A stretch of DNA of 64,000 nt from assembly GCF_900314695.1 (NCBI RefSeq), contig NZ_OMWD01000008.1, positions 13,047 through 77,046 on the forward strand. Direction: 5' to 3'. Under the pieces are notes generated by a model. The model searched no databases and was not told where the DNA came from. It worked only from the letters and a program-made list of their open reading frames with translations. The position numbers and the translations under genes were made by a program. The DNA comes from an uncultured Methanobrevibacter sp. (GTDB taxonomy: Archaea > Methanobacteriota > Methanobacteria > Methanobacteriales > Methanobacteriaceae). Each line of letters begins with the position of its first letter. Position 1 is the stretch's first letter. Shown here in pieces: positions 34,078 through 42,475 of the stretch.

Positions 34078-35439
34078 ATGACTGTTATTGCCTTGCCAGA
34101 TATAGCTGCTGATTTAAATTTTTCTGCTGAAGCAATTTTGTGGGTAAATATAATTTATCTGATGAGTTTTGTGGCTTTCAGTCTGCCTTTTGCTAAAATC
34201 ATTTCACAGTATGGGGTTAAAAAATCCACTAAAATAAGCCTTTTATTACTGTTTTTTTCTATTTTAATCTCAGTATTTTCGATAAATGATATTATGTTTC
34301 TTTTATCTAGATTAATGCAAGGATTTTCAGCTGCTATATTGGCTATTAGCTTATATGTTATTGTAGTTGAAGAGTTTGAGGATAGTGAAATAGGTTCCGC
34401 ATTAGGTGTAGTTTCATCATCAGGATATATTGGATTGTTAATTGCTCCAGTAGTTATGGGATTGGCAATTGTTGCATTAGATTGGAAATGGGCATTTTTA
34501 ATGGTACTCCTAATATTAGTTATTCTGCTGATATTATTGAATGGAATTGACTATGAATGGGCCACCGAAAAGAAACATGTAGACAATAAAGGTTCACTAA
34601 TCTACGTTGTTATGATGTGTCTATTTACTTATGGAATGACACTACTGGATGAGTTTGGAATTGTTTTTGTAGTAATCAGCGTTATTTTATTAATAATATT
34701 GTTTAAAGTTGAAAAAAATGTTCCCGAACCAATATTTAATTTCCAGTTGCTTAAGGATGTTAAATATGTGATTGGAAATTATGCTGCTATGATAACTTAT
34801 TTCACTATAACAATTACCATTACTGTACTGTCACTGCATTTGCAATATATTTTAGATGTTGAAGAGATTGTTGTGAGCTTTATTCTTCTTATTGCACCTA
34901 TTATCATGATAGGAACATCCGGTTTTTCAGGTAGGCTTTCAAATAGGATTGATTCAAGAATAATATCCGGCGTTGCAATGATTTTCATATGTGCATCATC
35001 AACCATATTTTTCTTTGTTGATTTCATACCATTTAGTATTATTCTTGTTGGATGCGCCTTACAAGGAATAGGCAATGGATTGTTTTCAGCTCCAAATAAT
35101 AAATATGTTTTAACTCTTGTGGATGAGGAAGATTTGCCTGATGCAAGTTCAGTTTTATCAACCAGTAAGGAATTAGGTAAAATTTTAAGTGCTGGAATTT
35201 TCACAGTCATATTGTCCATTTTCATTGGAGGCCAGCAATTGGGACTTGATCATATTGACCATTTATTTATTCAGTCAGCTAACTTAATGATGTTTATATG
35301 CCTATTGTTAAATTTGTCTGCGGCAATTTTACTATTCTACAGTAAATTCAGATATGACCATGTTCCTAATGAAAGTGCTGTAAGATTCTTTAAACGCATT
35401 GCACCTGAATGGGCTAAAAAAAGGGCGTATGAGAAATAA
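34078..35439 (+). CDS. MFS transporter, drug:H+ antiporter DHA2 type (start unclear)
   Basis: 453 residues from the first in-frame ATG, with about 13-14 helices. MTVIALPDIAADLNFS and the W-V-N-I-I-Y-L-M ... L-S-R-L-M-Q-G-F-S-A-A (motif C/A region) are typical of DHA2. However, the reading frame stays open back to 33979 and encodes the missing first helix (SQKKSTLIVVAITQLIIQLI). There is no ATG, GTG or TTG in that stretch; an ATT at 34000 follows GGTGGGATATT, so the real start is probably a noncanonical or mutated codon there, giving 479 residues. Substrate unknown. Confidence 0.82.
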   Translation: MTVIALPDIAADLNFSAEAILWVNIIYLMSFVAFSLPFAKIISQYGVKKSTKISLLLLFFSILISVFSINDIMFLLSRLMQGFSAAILAISLYVIVVEEFEDSEIGSALGVVSSSGYIGLLIAPVVMGLAIVALDWKWAFLMVLLILVILLILLNGIDYEWATEKKHVDNKGSLIYVVMMCLFTYGMTLLDEFGIVFVVISVILLIILFKVEKNVPEPIFNFQLLKDVKYVIGNYAAMITYFTITITITVLSLHLQYILDVEEIVVSFILLIAPIIMIGTSGFSGRLSNRIDSRIISGVAMIFICASSTIFFFVDFIPFSIILVGCALQGIGNGLFSAPNNKYVLTLVDEEDLPDASSVLSTSKELGKILSAGIFTVILSIFIGGQQLGLDHIDHLFIQSANLMMFICLLLNLSAAILLFYSKFRYDHVPNESAVRFFKRIAPEWAKKRAYEK

Positions 35440-35472
35440 GACAATTGATTTTTCACGGAAAACAAATAAGTA

Positions 35473-35509
35473 TACGAACTATTTTATATGAATATGTGAA
35501 ATGTTCGTA
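35473..35509. repeat. Split TACGAA inverted repeat
   Basis: TACGAAC (35473-35479) and GTTCGTA (35503-35509) form the same half-sites as the 15-bp palindromes but 23 bases apart. They lie upstream of the gene at 35566. Confidence 0.5.
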
Positions 35510-35565
35510 TTTTCATAGGTTTTTACAAAATATTAATTTATTAGTGTATAGTCTGATAATCGTTA

Positions 35566-35937
35566 ATGTTAATAGAAAATAATGATATATTGAATAGTGG
35601 TGATGTTGTGGATTATGAAGCAACAATTTCTGAAAAATTTCCAAATTATGATATTGAAGTTATTACTCCAGACATTTTTGAGATAGGTGCTTTGGTTGAA
35701 TACATTACAGACGATATTATTGTTTACAAGCCATTTTCGGTCATGGTGTATCGACATCTAATCAGATTCATGATGAATGTGGGCCATAGAGGAAAAATCT
35801 ATTATTTGGATGGTTTTTCAGACGACGATTTGGAGATTGTTCATGGGGGACTTTTGAAATTCACATGGCGGCGTGATGTTAAGATTAGCCTTTTTAAGAA
35901 TGCAGATCCTGATAGGGATGTGCTGGGCTTAAAATAG
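35566..35937 (+). CDS. Hypothetical protein
   Basis: 123 residues, unrecognised. The N-terminal part is acidic (MLIENNDILNSGDVVDYEATISEKFPNYDIEV); the middle has ITDDIIVYKPFSVMVYRHLIRFMMNVGHRG, and the end is basic (KFTWRRDVKISLFK). No membrane segment. It follows a split TACGAA repeat. A 55-residue zinc-ribbon gene starts on the other strand just past its end (convergent). Confidence 0.6.
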   Translation: MLIENNDILNSGDVVDYEATISEKFPNYDIEVITPDIFEIGALVEYITDDIIVYKPFSVMVYRHLIRFMMNVGHRGKIYYLDGFSDDDLEIVHGGLLKFTWRRDVKISLFKNADPDRDVLGLK

Positions 35938-35941
35938 ATTT

Positions 35942-36109
35942 TCAAAGTTGAAAGAATTCATCACAATACTCGCAATAATAATCGTAATTACTTTCACAGC
36001 AATTTCCGATTATTATCTCATTGCCTAAGGATTCAATAGCCAGTTCGTCTGTGGGTTCGCCATGAAATACTTTTTTTAATTCTCTTTTACATTTTGGACA
36101 GGTTGTCAT
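35942..36109 (-). CDS. Small zinc-ribbon protein
   Basis: 55 residues: MTTCPKCKRELKKVF start and CCESNYDYYCEYCDEFFQL end. The cysteines C4/C7 and the later C-C ... C-x-x-C pair could hold one or two zinc ions. It is convergent with the gene at 35566 (4 bp between stops). Probable nucleic-acid- or protein-binding adaptor; family not recognised. Too short for the usual gene-calling limit. Confidence 0.6.
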   Translation of the reverse strand: MTTCPKCKRELKKVFHGEPTDELAIESLGNEIIIGNCCESNYDYYCEYCDEFFQL

Positions 36110-36160
36110 ATTGTCTAATTATATTAATGATGAATTTTAAATATTATTGTAGGTGTAAAA

Positions 36161-36418
36161 ATGCTTATTAATGTAGGTGCCGAATTCGGTAAAAATTTAG
36201 AAACTAGTGAAATAGCAATTGAATTAGTTGATATTTTAAATAAAATACCTGAAGAAGAGTTTATAATTGATTTTAAAGATGTTATGTATGTTACTATGAA
36301 TTATGCTCAAGCTTATTATACTGCAAAAAATGAATCTCCAAAAAAGATTTCAGAAATCAATATTTCAGATGAAATCCGCGTGATTATGGGTGCTGCTGAT
36401 GAGGCATGCAATCCTTAA
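36161..36418 (+). CDS. STAS-like (DUF4325) protein
   Basis: 85 residues. EFGKNLETSEIAIELVDIL, then FIIDFKDVMYVTMNYAQAYYT, matches the small STAS-like DUF4325 fold: conserved F-G-x-x-L-x-T-R/S near the start and a central I-D-F-x-x-V. The family is linked to signalling modules in bacteria and archaea, sometimes next to ATPases. Here it stands alone after the zinc-ribbon gene (divergent). Confidence 0.7.
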   Translation: MLINVGAEFGKNLETSEIAIELVDILNKIPEEEFIIDFKDVMYVTMNYAQAYYTAKNESPKKISEINISDEIRVIMGAADEACNP

Positions 36419-36616
36419 TTTCTATTTTTTTTTAAATTAATAGGCAAAATATTAAATTAACTAAAAAAGATATATTGTTAATGTTGATAGTAATGCTTTT
36501 TGAATAGCTATTATTTTCACATTCATTAATGAATTTTATGCTTTCTTGAATGGAAGTTTAATTATGACACTCGGCAATTTTTTTAGTGTTGCTGATGAAA
36601 TATAAAGGGTGTTTAA

Positions 36617-37564
36617 GTGAGTGAACAAAAATTAGAAATATTCAATGTTTTAAATTTTTTAAACAATGGTTATGAACTTGAAGATATTTTAAATGAAGGT
36701 CAATTTGGAACTTTTGAATCAGCTGAAGCTTGTATTAAGTATTTGGTTGATGAAGGATATCTTAAAGGGGATGTTGGAGAAATTGGCGGCAGTGATGTAA
36801 CTGGTGGGGAAGCATTAACCCCTGAAGAAATATCAAAAAAATACACTGTCTCACAATTAAAGGATATTTTGAGAGAAAACGGTTTAAAAGTTTCTGGTAA
36901 AAAACAGGAACTTGTTGAAAGGGTTTTACCAGTTTTAAATGGTGAAGTTGAATCTGAAGAGACAACATTGGTTGATTTTGATAAATCTGCTGATTTGGAA
37001 TTAACTGAAAAGGCTCTTGAGTTTTTAGATGAAAATGACTGGATTGATTTGTACATGTTTGCACTTGTTGCATTCAGATTTGAAGATTATCAAACCTATG
37101 TCGAATCATCAACTGAAGGCAAAATCGAAACTGCATTGAGTTTCTGTGATGAAATTCTTTCAAGAGCGTTGGTTGCAAATCAATTTTTAGTGTTTATCGA
37201 TGCATTATCTGCAAAAGCTCATGTTTATGCATATTATGAGGATTATGATTCATTCTTGGATTATGACTTGCAACGTTATATTATTGGATTAAACCCTATT
37301 GTTATGGATTCACAAACTTATGCAACATATGATGTTATAAATGAAGCCAATATCATTAATTTGAAAAACGTAGTGGAAAAATTGAATATGGGTAATCTAA
37401 AGAAAAGATTTGATAAAATATGGAACAAGTGCCATATTAAAAACACTACTGTGCCTAAAAAAGTTTGCTACAAAATTTTACAAAAAGCTATTGGTGGCGC
37501 AAACATCGAAGAACTCAACTTTGATGTGAAAGAAAAATACTTTAATAAAAAATTTGGAATTTAA
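36617..37564 (+). CDS. SAP-domain protein
   Basis: 315 residues with a GTG start preceded by AAAGGGTG. Residues 77-107 (YTVSQLKDILRENGLKVSGKKQELVERVL) are a SAP DNA-binding motif. The first 50 residues look like a winged-helix-like segment (NVLNFLNNGYELEDILN ... IKYLVDEGYLK), and the rest is helical with TPR-like character (residues 127-270). Likely a nucleic-acid-binding protein. It is followed 3 bp later by a DUF998 membrane protein gene. Confidence 0.8.
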   Translation: MSEQKLEIFNVLNFLNNGYELEDILNEGQFGTFESAEACIKYLVDEGYLKGDVGEIGGSDVTGGEALTPEEISKKYTVSQLKDILRENGLKVSGKKQELVERVLPVLNGEVESEETTLVDFDKSADLELTEKALEFLDENDWIDLYMFALVAFRFEDYQTYVESSTEGKIETALSFCDEILSRALVANQFLVFIDALSAKAHVYAYYEDYDSFLDYDLQRYIIGLNPIVMDSQTYATYDVINEANIINLKNVVEKLNMGNLKKRFDKIWNKCHIKNTTVPKKVCYKILQKAIGGANIEELNFDVKEKYFNKKFGI

Positions 37565-37567
37565 TCT

Positions 37568-38155
37568 ATGAAGTCTAAAGTTGCCGGAATAGTTTTTATT
37601 GTGGGCAGTTTGTACTATATTGTAGCTGAAGCCATTTCTGCAACTTTTTTTAATTCTTCTTTAATGGATGCATATATTTTTCATACTATTTCTGAACTTG
37701 GAATTCCAAATGCAAACTCTCCATTATTCTGGTTGATGGATTCTGCTTTTATTTTAATTGGTTTAACTTTAATATTTGGAAATTTTTACAGTTTTAAAGA
37801 TTTCATCGCTAAAAATAAGATTCCTTTTTACATTTTCACATTGATAACAGGTATTGGAGTTATTATTGTAGGTTTGATTCATGGTGGAAATCCTCTGACT
37901 TCTGGTTATCATACCTTGGGTGCTGTAATGGCTATTTTGGGTGGAAATATATTATTGGTTTTGATTTCAAGGTCTATGGCAGAATTTGAATTATATCAAA
38001 AAATCACTTTCATATTGGGGATTTCTGGCATAATTGTGTTTTGGATAATGTTTTTCAATATGGAAAGTATCTACATGCCTGTATATGAAAGGATGTCCGT
38101 TTACACATTAATTATTTGGAGTTTTGTGAGCGGTGTTTACTTGCTTGAAAATTAA
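37568..38155 (+). CDS. DUF998 membrane protein
   Basis: 195 residues with six predicted helices. The conserved H-x-I-S-E-L-G motif (FHTISELGIPNANSP) near residue 40 and GGNPLTSGYHTLGAVMAILGGN are typical of DUF998. Function unknown. Directly coupled to the SAP-domain gene. Confidence 0.85.
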   Translation: MKSKVAGIVFIVGSLYYIVAEAISATFFNSSLMDAYIFHTISELGIPNANSPLFWLMDSAFILIGLTLIFGNFYSFKDFIAKNKIPFYIFTLITGIGVIIVGLIHGGNPLTSGYHTLGAVMAILGGNILLVLISRSMAEFELYQKITFILGISGIIVFWIMFFNMESIYMPVYERMSVYTLIIWSFVSGVYLLEN

Positions 38156-38324
38156 GTCTATCATTAATTATTTTGATTGTTCTCAGTTTGCATATATTTT
38201 AGTTAAACGCTTTTTTAAAATTATTAAAGCATTCATGATATGGCAAGTTATATTTTAAGGCCATGTAGATTAAATTAAAAAGATTTAAATACTTTGTCAT
38301 TTAATTATTTTTAAAGGTGATATT

Positions 38325-38573
38325 ATGGCAAAACTAGACAAAGATGTTGAAGAAGAAATTTTGGCAATTGTCGAAAAATATCAAAAAGAAAATACCAAAC
38401 TTTTAAACTATCTTATAACTGATGATATGATTACATTTTTCTCACCAGTTGCAAACGGCAGTCAAATAACTGCTGAAGACTTGCAAAAAGTTGCAGATAT
38501 TTTAAAAGGATCATTTGAAGGAATGGAAATTGTAAATCAAGAGTACAGATTCAAATTCAAATGTGGATTATAG
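38325..38573 (+). CDS. Hypothetical small protein
   Basis: 82 residues, MAKLDKDVEEEILAIVEKYQ start, ending YRFKFKCGL. A helical first half and a beta-rich end; acidic. A GGTGATATT box precedes the ATG. No family recognised. Single gene with a clear terminator directly at its stop. Confidence 0.65.
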   Translation: MAKLDKDVEEEILAIVEKYQKENTKLLNYLITDDMITFFSPVANGSQITAEDLQKVADILKGSFEGMEIVNQEYRFKFKCGL

Positions 38574-38599
38574 GGGTTCAAAAACCTCTATTTTTTTTT
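38571..38599 (+). terminator. Hairpin terminator overlapping the stop codon
   Basis: TAGGGGTT / AACCTCTA stem (one G-T pair) with a 4-base loop and nine T after it. Confidence 0.75.
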
Positions 38600-38649
38600 A
38601 ATTTTTTTTACCAACAGTTTTAATACAAGTTGCAATTAATATAACAATC

Positions 38650-39336
38650 ATGTCAATACAGAAAATCATTGCTATTTTGATATTATTGATTTTGATAATA
38701 GGTATTCCATTAATAATTCTAACACCACCCAAAGCCCATTATGAGGACACAGTTTTTGAAGCTATTGGTGGTGATGAATTCTTGAATGTCACTCTCAAGC
38801 ATTGCTTAAAAATTGATGAGAAGGATATTCCGGATGCTTCTTTTCATACTTCAGATGGTGAAATAAAATATTTTGATGCGAAAAATATTACTTATGTCGA
38901 TACTTTTGGAAATAAAGATTATTTCATCGTTTGGAAGACAACGCCAGATAAGTATGGGTGGATAAAAAACAATAATGTTAACCAATACATCTCCACCTAT
39001 TTGAAAGGGGATGTTAAAGGTAAATGTTTTGTGGAATATTCCTATGAGGACAAGTATGTTTACGGCGTGATGGTAAGTACTGTAATTGATGATATCAGTG
39101 AATCTGAGTTGATATATGATATTTTAGGATTAAATCGCAGCGGATTTGATTTGGTCTACAGTTCAACACAACCTAGTTATAGTACATACTCTCCAAGTCA
39201 GTCTGGTGGTTATCATACAGTTGTGCCGGATAGATATACGTTGTCTAGAACCGACCCTGGTGCGTATTATGACCATTATGAATATGGGGATAATTATGAT
39301 ATAGATGATTACTTGGAATCTGAAGGGTATGACTAA
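38650..39336 (+). CDS. Hypothetical secreted or membrane-anchored protein
   Basis: 228 residues. A hydrophobic N-terminal segment (6-26, IIAILILLILIIGIPLIIL) acts as signal anchor. The external part is an acidic domain with regularly placed aromatic residues, and the C-terminal 60 residues are Ser/Tyr/Asp-rich (PSYSTYSPSQSGGYHTVV; EYGDNYDIDDYLE). No known domain. Its stop overlaps the stop of the leftward QueG-like gene by 4 bp. Confidence 0.65.
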   Translation: MSIQKIIAILILLILIIGIPLIILTPPKAHYEDTVFEAIGGDEFLNVTLKHCLKIDEKDIPDASFHTSDGEIKYFDAKNITYVDTFGNKDYFIVWKTTPDKYGWIKNNNVNQYISTYLKGDVKGKCFVEYSYEDKYVYGVMVSTVIDDISESELIYDILGLNRSGFDLVYSSTQPSYSTYSPSQSGGYHTVVPDRYTLSRTDPGAYYDHYEYGDNYDIDDYLESEGYD

Positions 39337-40007
39337 CGTTTCAGATATTCTTGGGTGAGCTTACACTCACTCATGCATTTTGTACAGCCAAGTCCTGCCT
39401 TGTACTGGTCTATAATGTATTCGCTGCATGTTTTAATATCGATAATGTCTTCCCTATTAAGTCTGTTGTTCCATTTCTGGGGATTGATTGCATCAACTGG
39501 GCATGCGTCCTGACAGTTTGTACAGTCGTCACATTCCGAATCGGTAATCGGATTTCCAAATTCAAGGGGCATGTCTGTTAATATTGCACCAAGAGCAACT
39601 GCAGAACCATATTCTGGTGTAACGAATAATGCGGAGCGACCAATCCATCCAAGACCTGATTTTGTAGCTATTGTTTTATAAGGCAAAATACTTAATAGTT
39701 TTTCCATATCGCATTCATTGCGTTTCATTGTGAGGGCGAATGCATCATATCCAAGATTTTTTATATATCTTTCACCTTTGTGGGCAATTTTTGTTAATTT
39801 TCCAATTTGCCGGTGAAATGATTTCCAATAATCTTCGTACTCTTCATCTTTAACTAATTGTATTGTTTCTTTTGGAAGTTTTAAAACAAGACTGATTCCA
39901 TTGGGCAAATCAACGAATTCATTTGCAAGACCGTTGACATCTGCAAAGCCAACTTTGCTTGCTCCCAATTCTATCAAGTAATCTTTAAGTTCATTCAGTT
40001 CTGACAT
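39333..40007 (-). CDS. QueG-like 4Fe-4S double-cluster protein
   Basis: 224 residues from the ATG at 40005-40007; the longer open frame upstream is not needed. The QueG-like fold: IELGASKVGFADVNGL, LVLKLPKETI, GLGWIGRSALFVTPEYGSAVALGAILTDMPL, then C-D-D-C-T-N-C-Q-D-A-C-P-V-D-A-I-N-P and a final C-T-K-C-M-S-E-C. It lacks QueG's C-terminal HEAT part, and archaea do not make queuosine this way, so it is probably an iron-sulfur reductase of unknown substrate rather than QueG. Confidence 0.85.
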   Translation of the reverse strand: MSELNELKDYLIELGASKVGFADVNGLANEFVDLPNGISLVLKLPKETIQLVKDEEYEDYWKSFHRQIGKLTKIAHKGERYIKNLGYDAFALTMKRNECDMEKLLSILPYKTIATKSGLGWIGRSALFVTPEYGSAVALGAILTDMPLEFGNPITDSECDDCTNCQDACPVDAINPQKWNNRLNREDIIDIKTCSEYIIDQYKAGLGCTKCMSECKLTQEYLKR

Positions 40008-40107
40008 AATATTTTTTATAGATAAATGAACATATAATGTTATTGTATTAAATTTATTACTTAAACACTTATTAACAATTAAATTTAAAATTAAATGTAG
40101 TGATAAA

Positions 40108-40971
40108 ATGAAAGATATTGATGTTTTAATTGAAGCTTTGCCATACATCAAGAAGTTTCATGATAAAAAAATTTTGATTAAATATGGTGGACATGCAATG
40201 GTTGATGAAGAAGCAAAATCATCCACCGCTCGTGACACTGTATTGCTTAAATATGTTGGAATGAAACCGTTAATTGTTCATGGTGGTGGTCCGGAAATAT
40301 CCAGGTCAATGGATAAATTAGGAAAAAAATCCAAGTTCATCAAAGGTTTAAGGGTGACTGATGAAGAAACAATGGAAATTATTGAAATGGTTTTAGTTGG
40401 TAAAATTTCAACTGAAATTGTATCAGAACTCATTAAACATGATGGTGATGCAATTAGTTTATCTGGAAAAGATTCAAGTTTAATATTTGCTCATAAAAAA
40501 GAAGCACATACTATTGATGAAGAGCTTGTTGATTTGGGTCTTGTAGGTGAAGTTGATCTTGTAAATGCTGATTTACTTGAAATGTTTTTAGAAAATGAGT
40601 ATATTCCAGTAATTTCTCCAGTTGGTATTGCTGAAGATGGAACAAGTTTAAATTTAAATGCAGATACTGCTGCTGGTGAAGTTGCTAGTGCTGTTGGTGC
40701 TGAAAAATTAATTATTTTAACTGATGTGCCTGGTGTTTTAAGAGATCCTTCAGATCCTGATTCCTTGATTAATAAGATTCATGTCTCTGAAGTCCCTGGT
40801 TTAATAGAGGATGGAATAATTTCAGGCGGTATGATTCCAAAAATTGAAACTTGTGTAAAAGCTATTGAAAATGGTGTCGAATCCTGCCATATTATTGATG
40901 GACGTAAAAAACACTCTTTGCTTTTAGAAGTATTCACAACAGATGGTATTGGAACTATGATTTGTAAATAA
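40108..40971 (+). CDS. argB: Acetylglutamate kinase
   Basis: 287 residues. ILIKYGGHAMVDEE, LIVHGGGPEISRSMDKLG, KFIKGLRVTDEETMEI, LNLNADTAAGEVASAVGAEKLIILTDVPGVL and GGMIPKIETCVKAIENGV are the amino acid kinase signatures. It phosphorylates N-acetylglutamate, the second step of arginine synthesis; argJ is at 21.4 kb. Usual length. A GTGATAAA box precedes the ATG. Single gene with a hairpin over its stop. Confidence 0.96.
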   Translation: MKDIDVLIEALPYIKKFHDKKILIKYGGHAMVDEEAKSSTARDTVLLKYVGMKPLIVHGGGPEISRSMDKLGKKSKFIKGLRVTDEETMEIIEMVLVGKISTEIVSELIKHDGDAISLSGKDSSLIFAHKKEAHTIDEELVDLGLVGEVDLVNADLLEMFLENEYIPVISPVGIAEDGTSLNLNADTAAGEVASAVGAEKLIILTDVPGVLRDPSDPDSLINKIHVSEVPGLIEDGIISGGMIPKIETCVKAIENGVESCHIIDGRKKHSLLLEVFTTDGIGTMICK

Positions 40972-40990
40972 ATCATAGTCATTCTTTTTT
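40954..40990 (+). terminator. Terminator of argB
   Basis: Perfect 10-bp stem ACTATGATTT / AAATCATAGT, 6-base loop, overlapping the argB stop, then a T-run from 40984. Confidence 0.75.
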
Positions 40991-41005
40991 TTATTTTAAA
41001 TTTTT

Positions 41006-42475
41006 TCATACTTTAAACATTTTTCTAAGTTCCCTTCTAAGTAATTTCCAGCCGTTTACTCTTGGAAGTTCATCAAGTGCAAATATCTTTCTTGGAACTT
41101 TATATCTTGATAAGTTTTCACGTGCATATTCAATTAAGCCTTCATCGTCAGCTTCATTTTCCCACACAACTGCTGCAACGGGAATTTCTCCTCTATGACA
41201 GTCATTGATACTGAAAATAGCTATTTCTTTTACTGCAGGATATTTGATTAATACTTCTTCTACTTCCGTAGGATAGATTTTCCATCCACTCATTACAATC
41301 ATGTCTTTTTTACGGTCTGTAATGAATAAACGGTTATCTTCATCAAGATATCCTACATCACCTGTTAAAAACCAGCCGTCATCCAAAAATGAAGCTTTTG
41401 TTTTTTCTTCATTTCCCCAATAGCCTTTTGCAACTGCAGGTCCTCTAAGTGCAATTTCGCCCTGTTTATATGGTGGCAATATTATTGATGGATCATTTTC
41501 GTCAACAATCTTCACTTCTGAAAAACAAACCGGATGGCCTACACTTTCAAATCTGTCTGCTTCCCAGTAATCTTCTGGGCGGATGACTGTTCCAGTTCCG
41601 ATTACGATGGTTTCTGATAATCCATAAGCATTAATGATTGGTATCTGATAGGTTTGATGAAAATCCTTCCATATTTTTTTATGCAATGGTCCTCCACCAG
41701 AAACGATTTCACGAACGGTTTTCAGGTGTATTCGAGCATCCATTGTTGTTAATGTATGTATTACTGGAGGCATTCCGGTCAGGACTGTAACCTTTTCGTT
41801 TTCACATAATTCCAAATATTCATCAATGTTGAACTGTTCCATTAGAATGTAGTATGCAGCGGCTCTTAATGCTGCAATTGACCATGAAAGTCCAACATGT
41901 GCCATTGGATAAATACCTAAATAAACGTCATCCTGTTTCAAGGTTAATACATCACATTCATTGTGTATTGCTGTAAAATAATTTCCATGGGTTAACATGG
42001 CGCCTTTTGGTTTTCCTGTTGTGCCTGAAGTGTATTGTAGTTGACATAAATCATCCCAATCAGTATTCACGGCAGGCAACACTTCACAATCTTTAAAATT
42101 TGAGACGTTTTGCGGTACATATGTTTCAATGTCAATGATGTTTTCGCCATCACTGTCTGTAATCATTAGCTTTGCCTTTGAATCTTCGACGATGTACTTC
42201 AGTTCGGATGCAGTCATTATTCTGTTTGTTGGAATGGCAATTGCACCAATTCTCCATATTGCAAAAAGTGAAAATAAATATTCTTCTGAATTTTTAAGAT
42301 AGATTAAAACTCGGTCTCCTTTATCAATATTCAAGTCTTTTATTTCACGGCCGATTTCTGAAATGATTGATAATATTTCGATAGAATTGTATTTTTTACC
42401 TGTTGTCGGATTGTATAATACATTTTTATCTAAACGTTTTGAATTTGCATCAAGGAATGTGGTAATATTGAGCAT
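41006..42475 (-). CDS. Acyl-CoA synthetase / AMP-dependent ligase
   Basis: 489 residues. QYTSGTTGKPKGAMLTHGNY is the AMP/phosphate loop; later NAYGLSETIVIGTG, GEIALRGPAVAKGYW, DGWFLTGDVGYLDEDNRLFITDRKKDMIVMSGWKIYPTEVEEVL and the C-terminal hinge with Lys (VNGWKLLRRELRKMF). Full length for the class. It may activate a fatty, dicarboxylic or aryl acid. Its ATG abuts the stop of the dehydrogenase gene upstream, so they share a transcript. Confidence 0.9.
   Translation of the reverse strand: MLNITTFLDANSKRLDKNVLYNPTTGKKYNSIEILSIISEIGREIKDLNIDKGDRVLIYLKNSEEYLFSLFAIWRIGAIAIPTNRIMTASELKYIVEDSKAKLMITDSDGENIIDIETYVPQNVSNFKDCEVLPAVNTDWDDLCQLQYTSGTTGKPKGAMLTHGNYFTAIHNECDVLTLKQDDVYLGIYPMAHVGLSWSIAALRAAAYYILMEQFNIDEYLELCENEKVTVLTGMPPVIHTLTTMDARIHLKTVREIVSGGGPLHKKIWKDFHQTYQIPIINAYGLSETIVIGTGTVIRPEDYWEADRFESVGHPVCFSEVKIVDENDPSIILPPYKQGEIALRGPAVAKGYWGNEEKTKASFLDDGWFLTGDVGYLDEDNRLFITDRKKDMIVMSGWKIYPTEVEEVLIKYPAVKEIAIFSINDCHRGEIPVAAVVWENEADDEGLIEYARENLSRYKVPRKIFALDELPRVNGWKLLRRELRKMFKV

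Noticed and set aside
40008..40151. Long N-terminal extension of the QueG-like protein
   Set aside because: It runs into the argB start region and has no family support; MSELNELKDYL at 40007 is the natural start.
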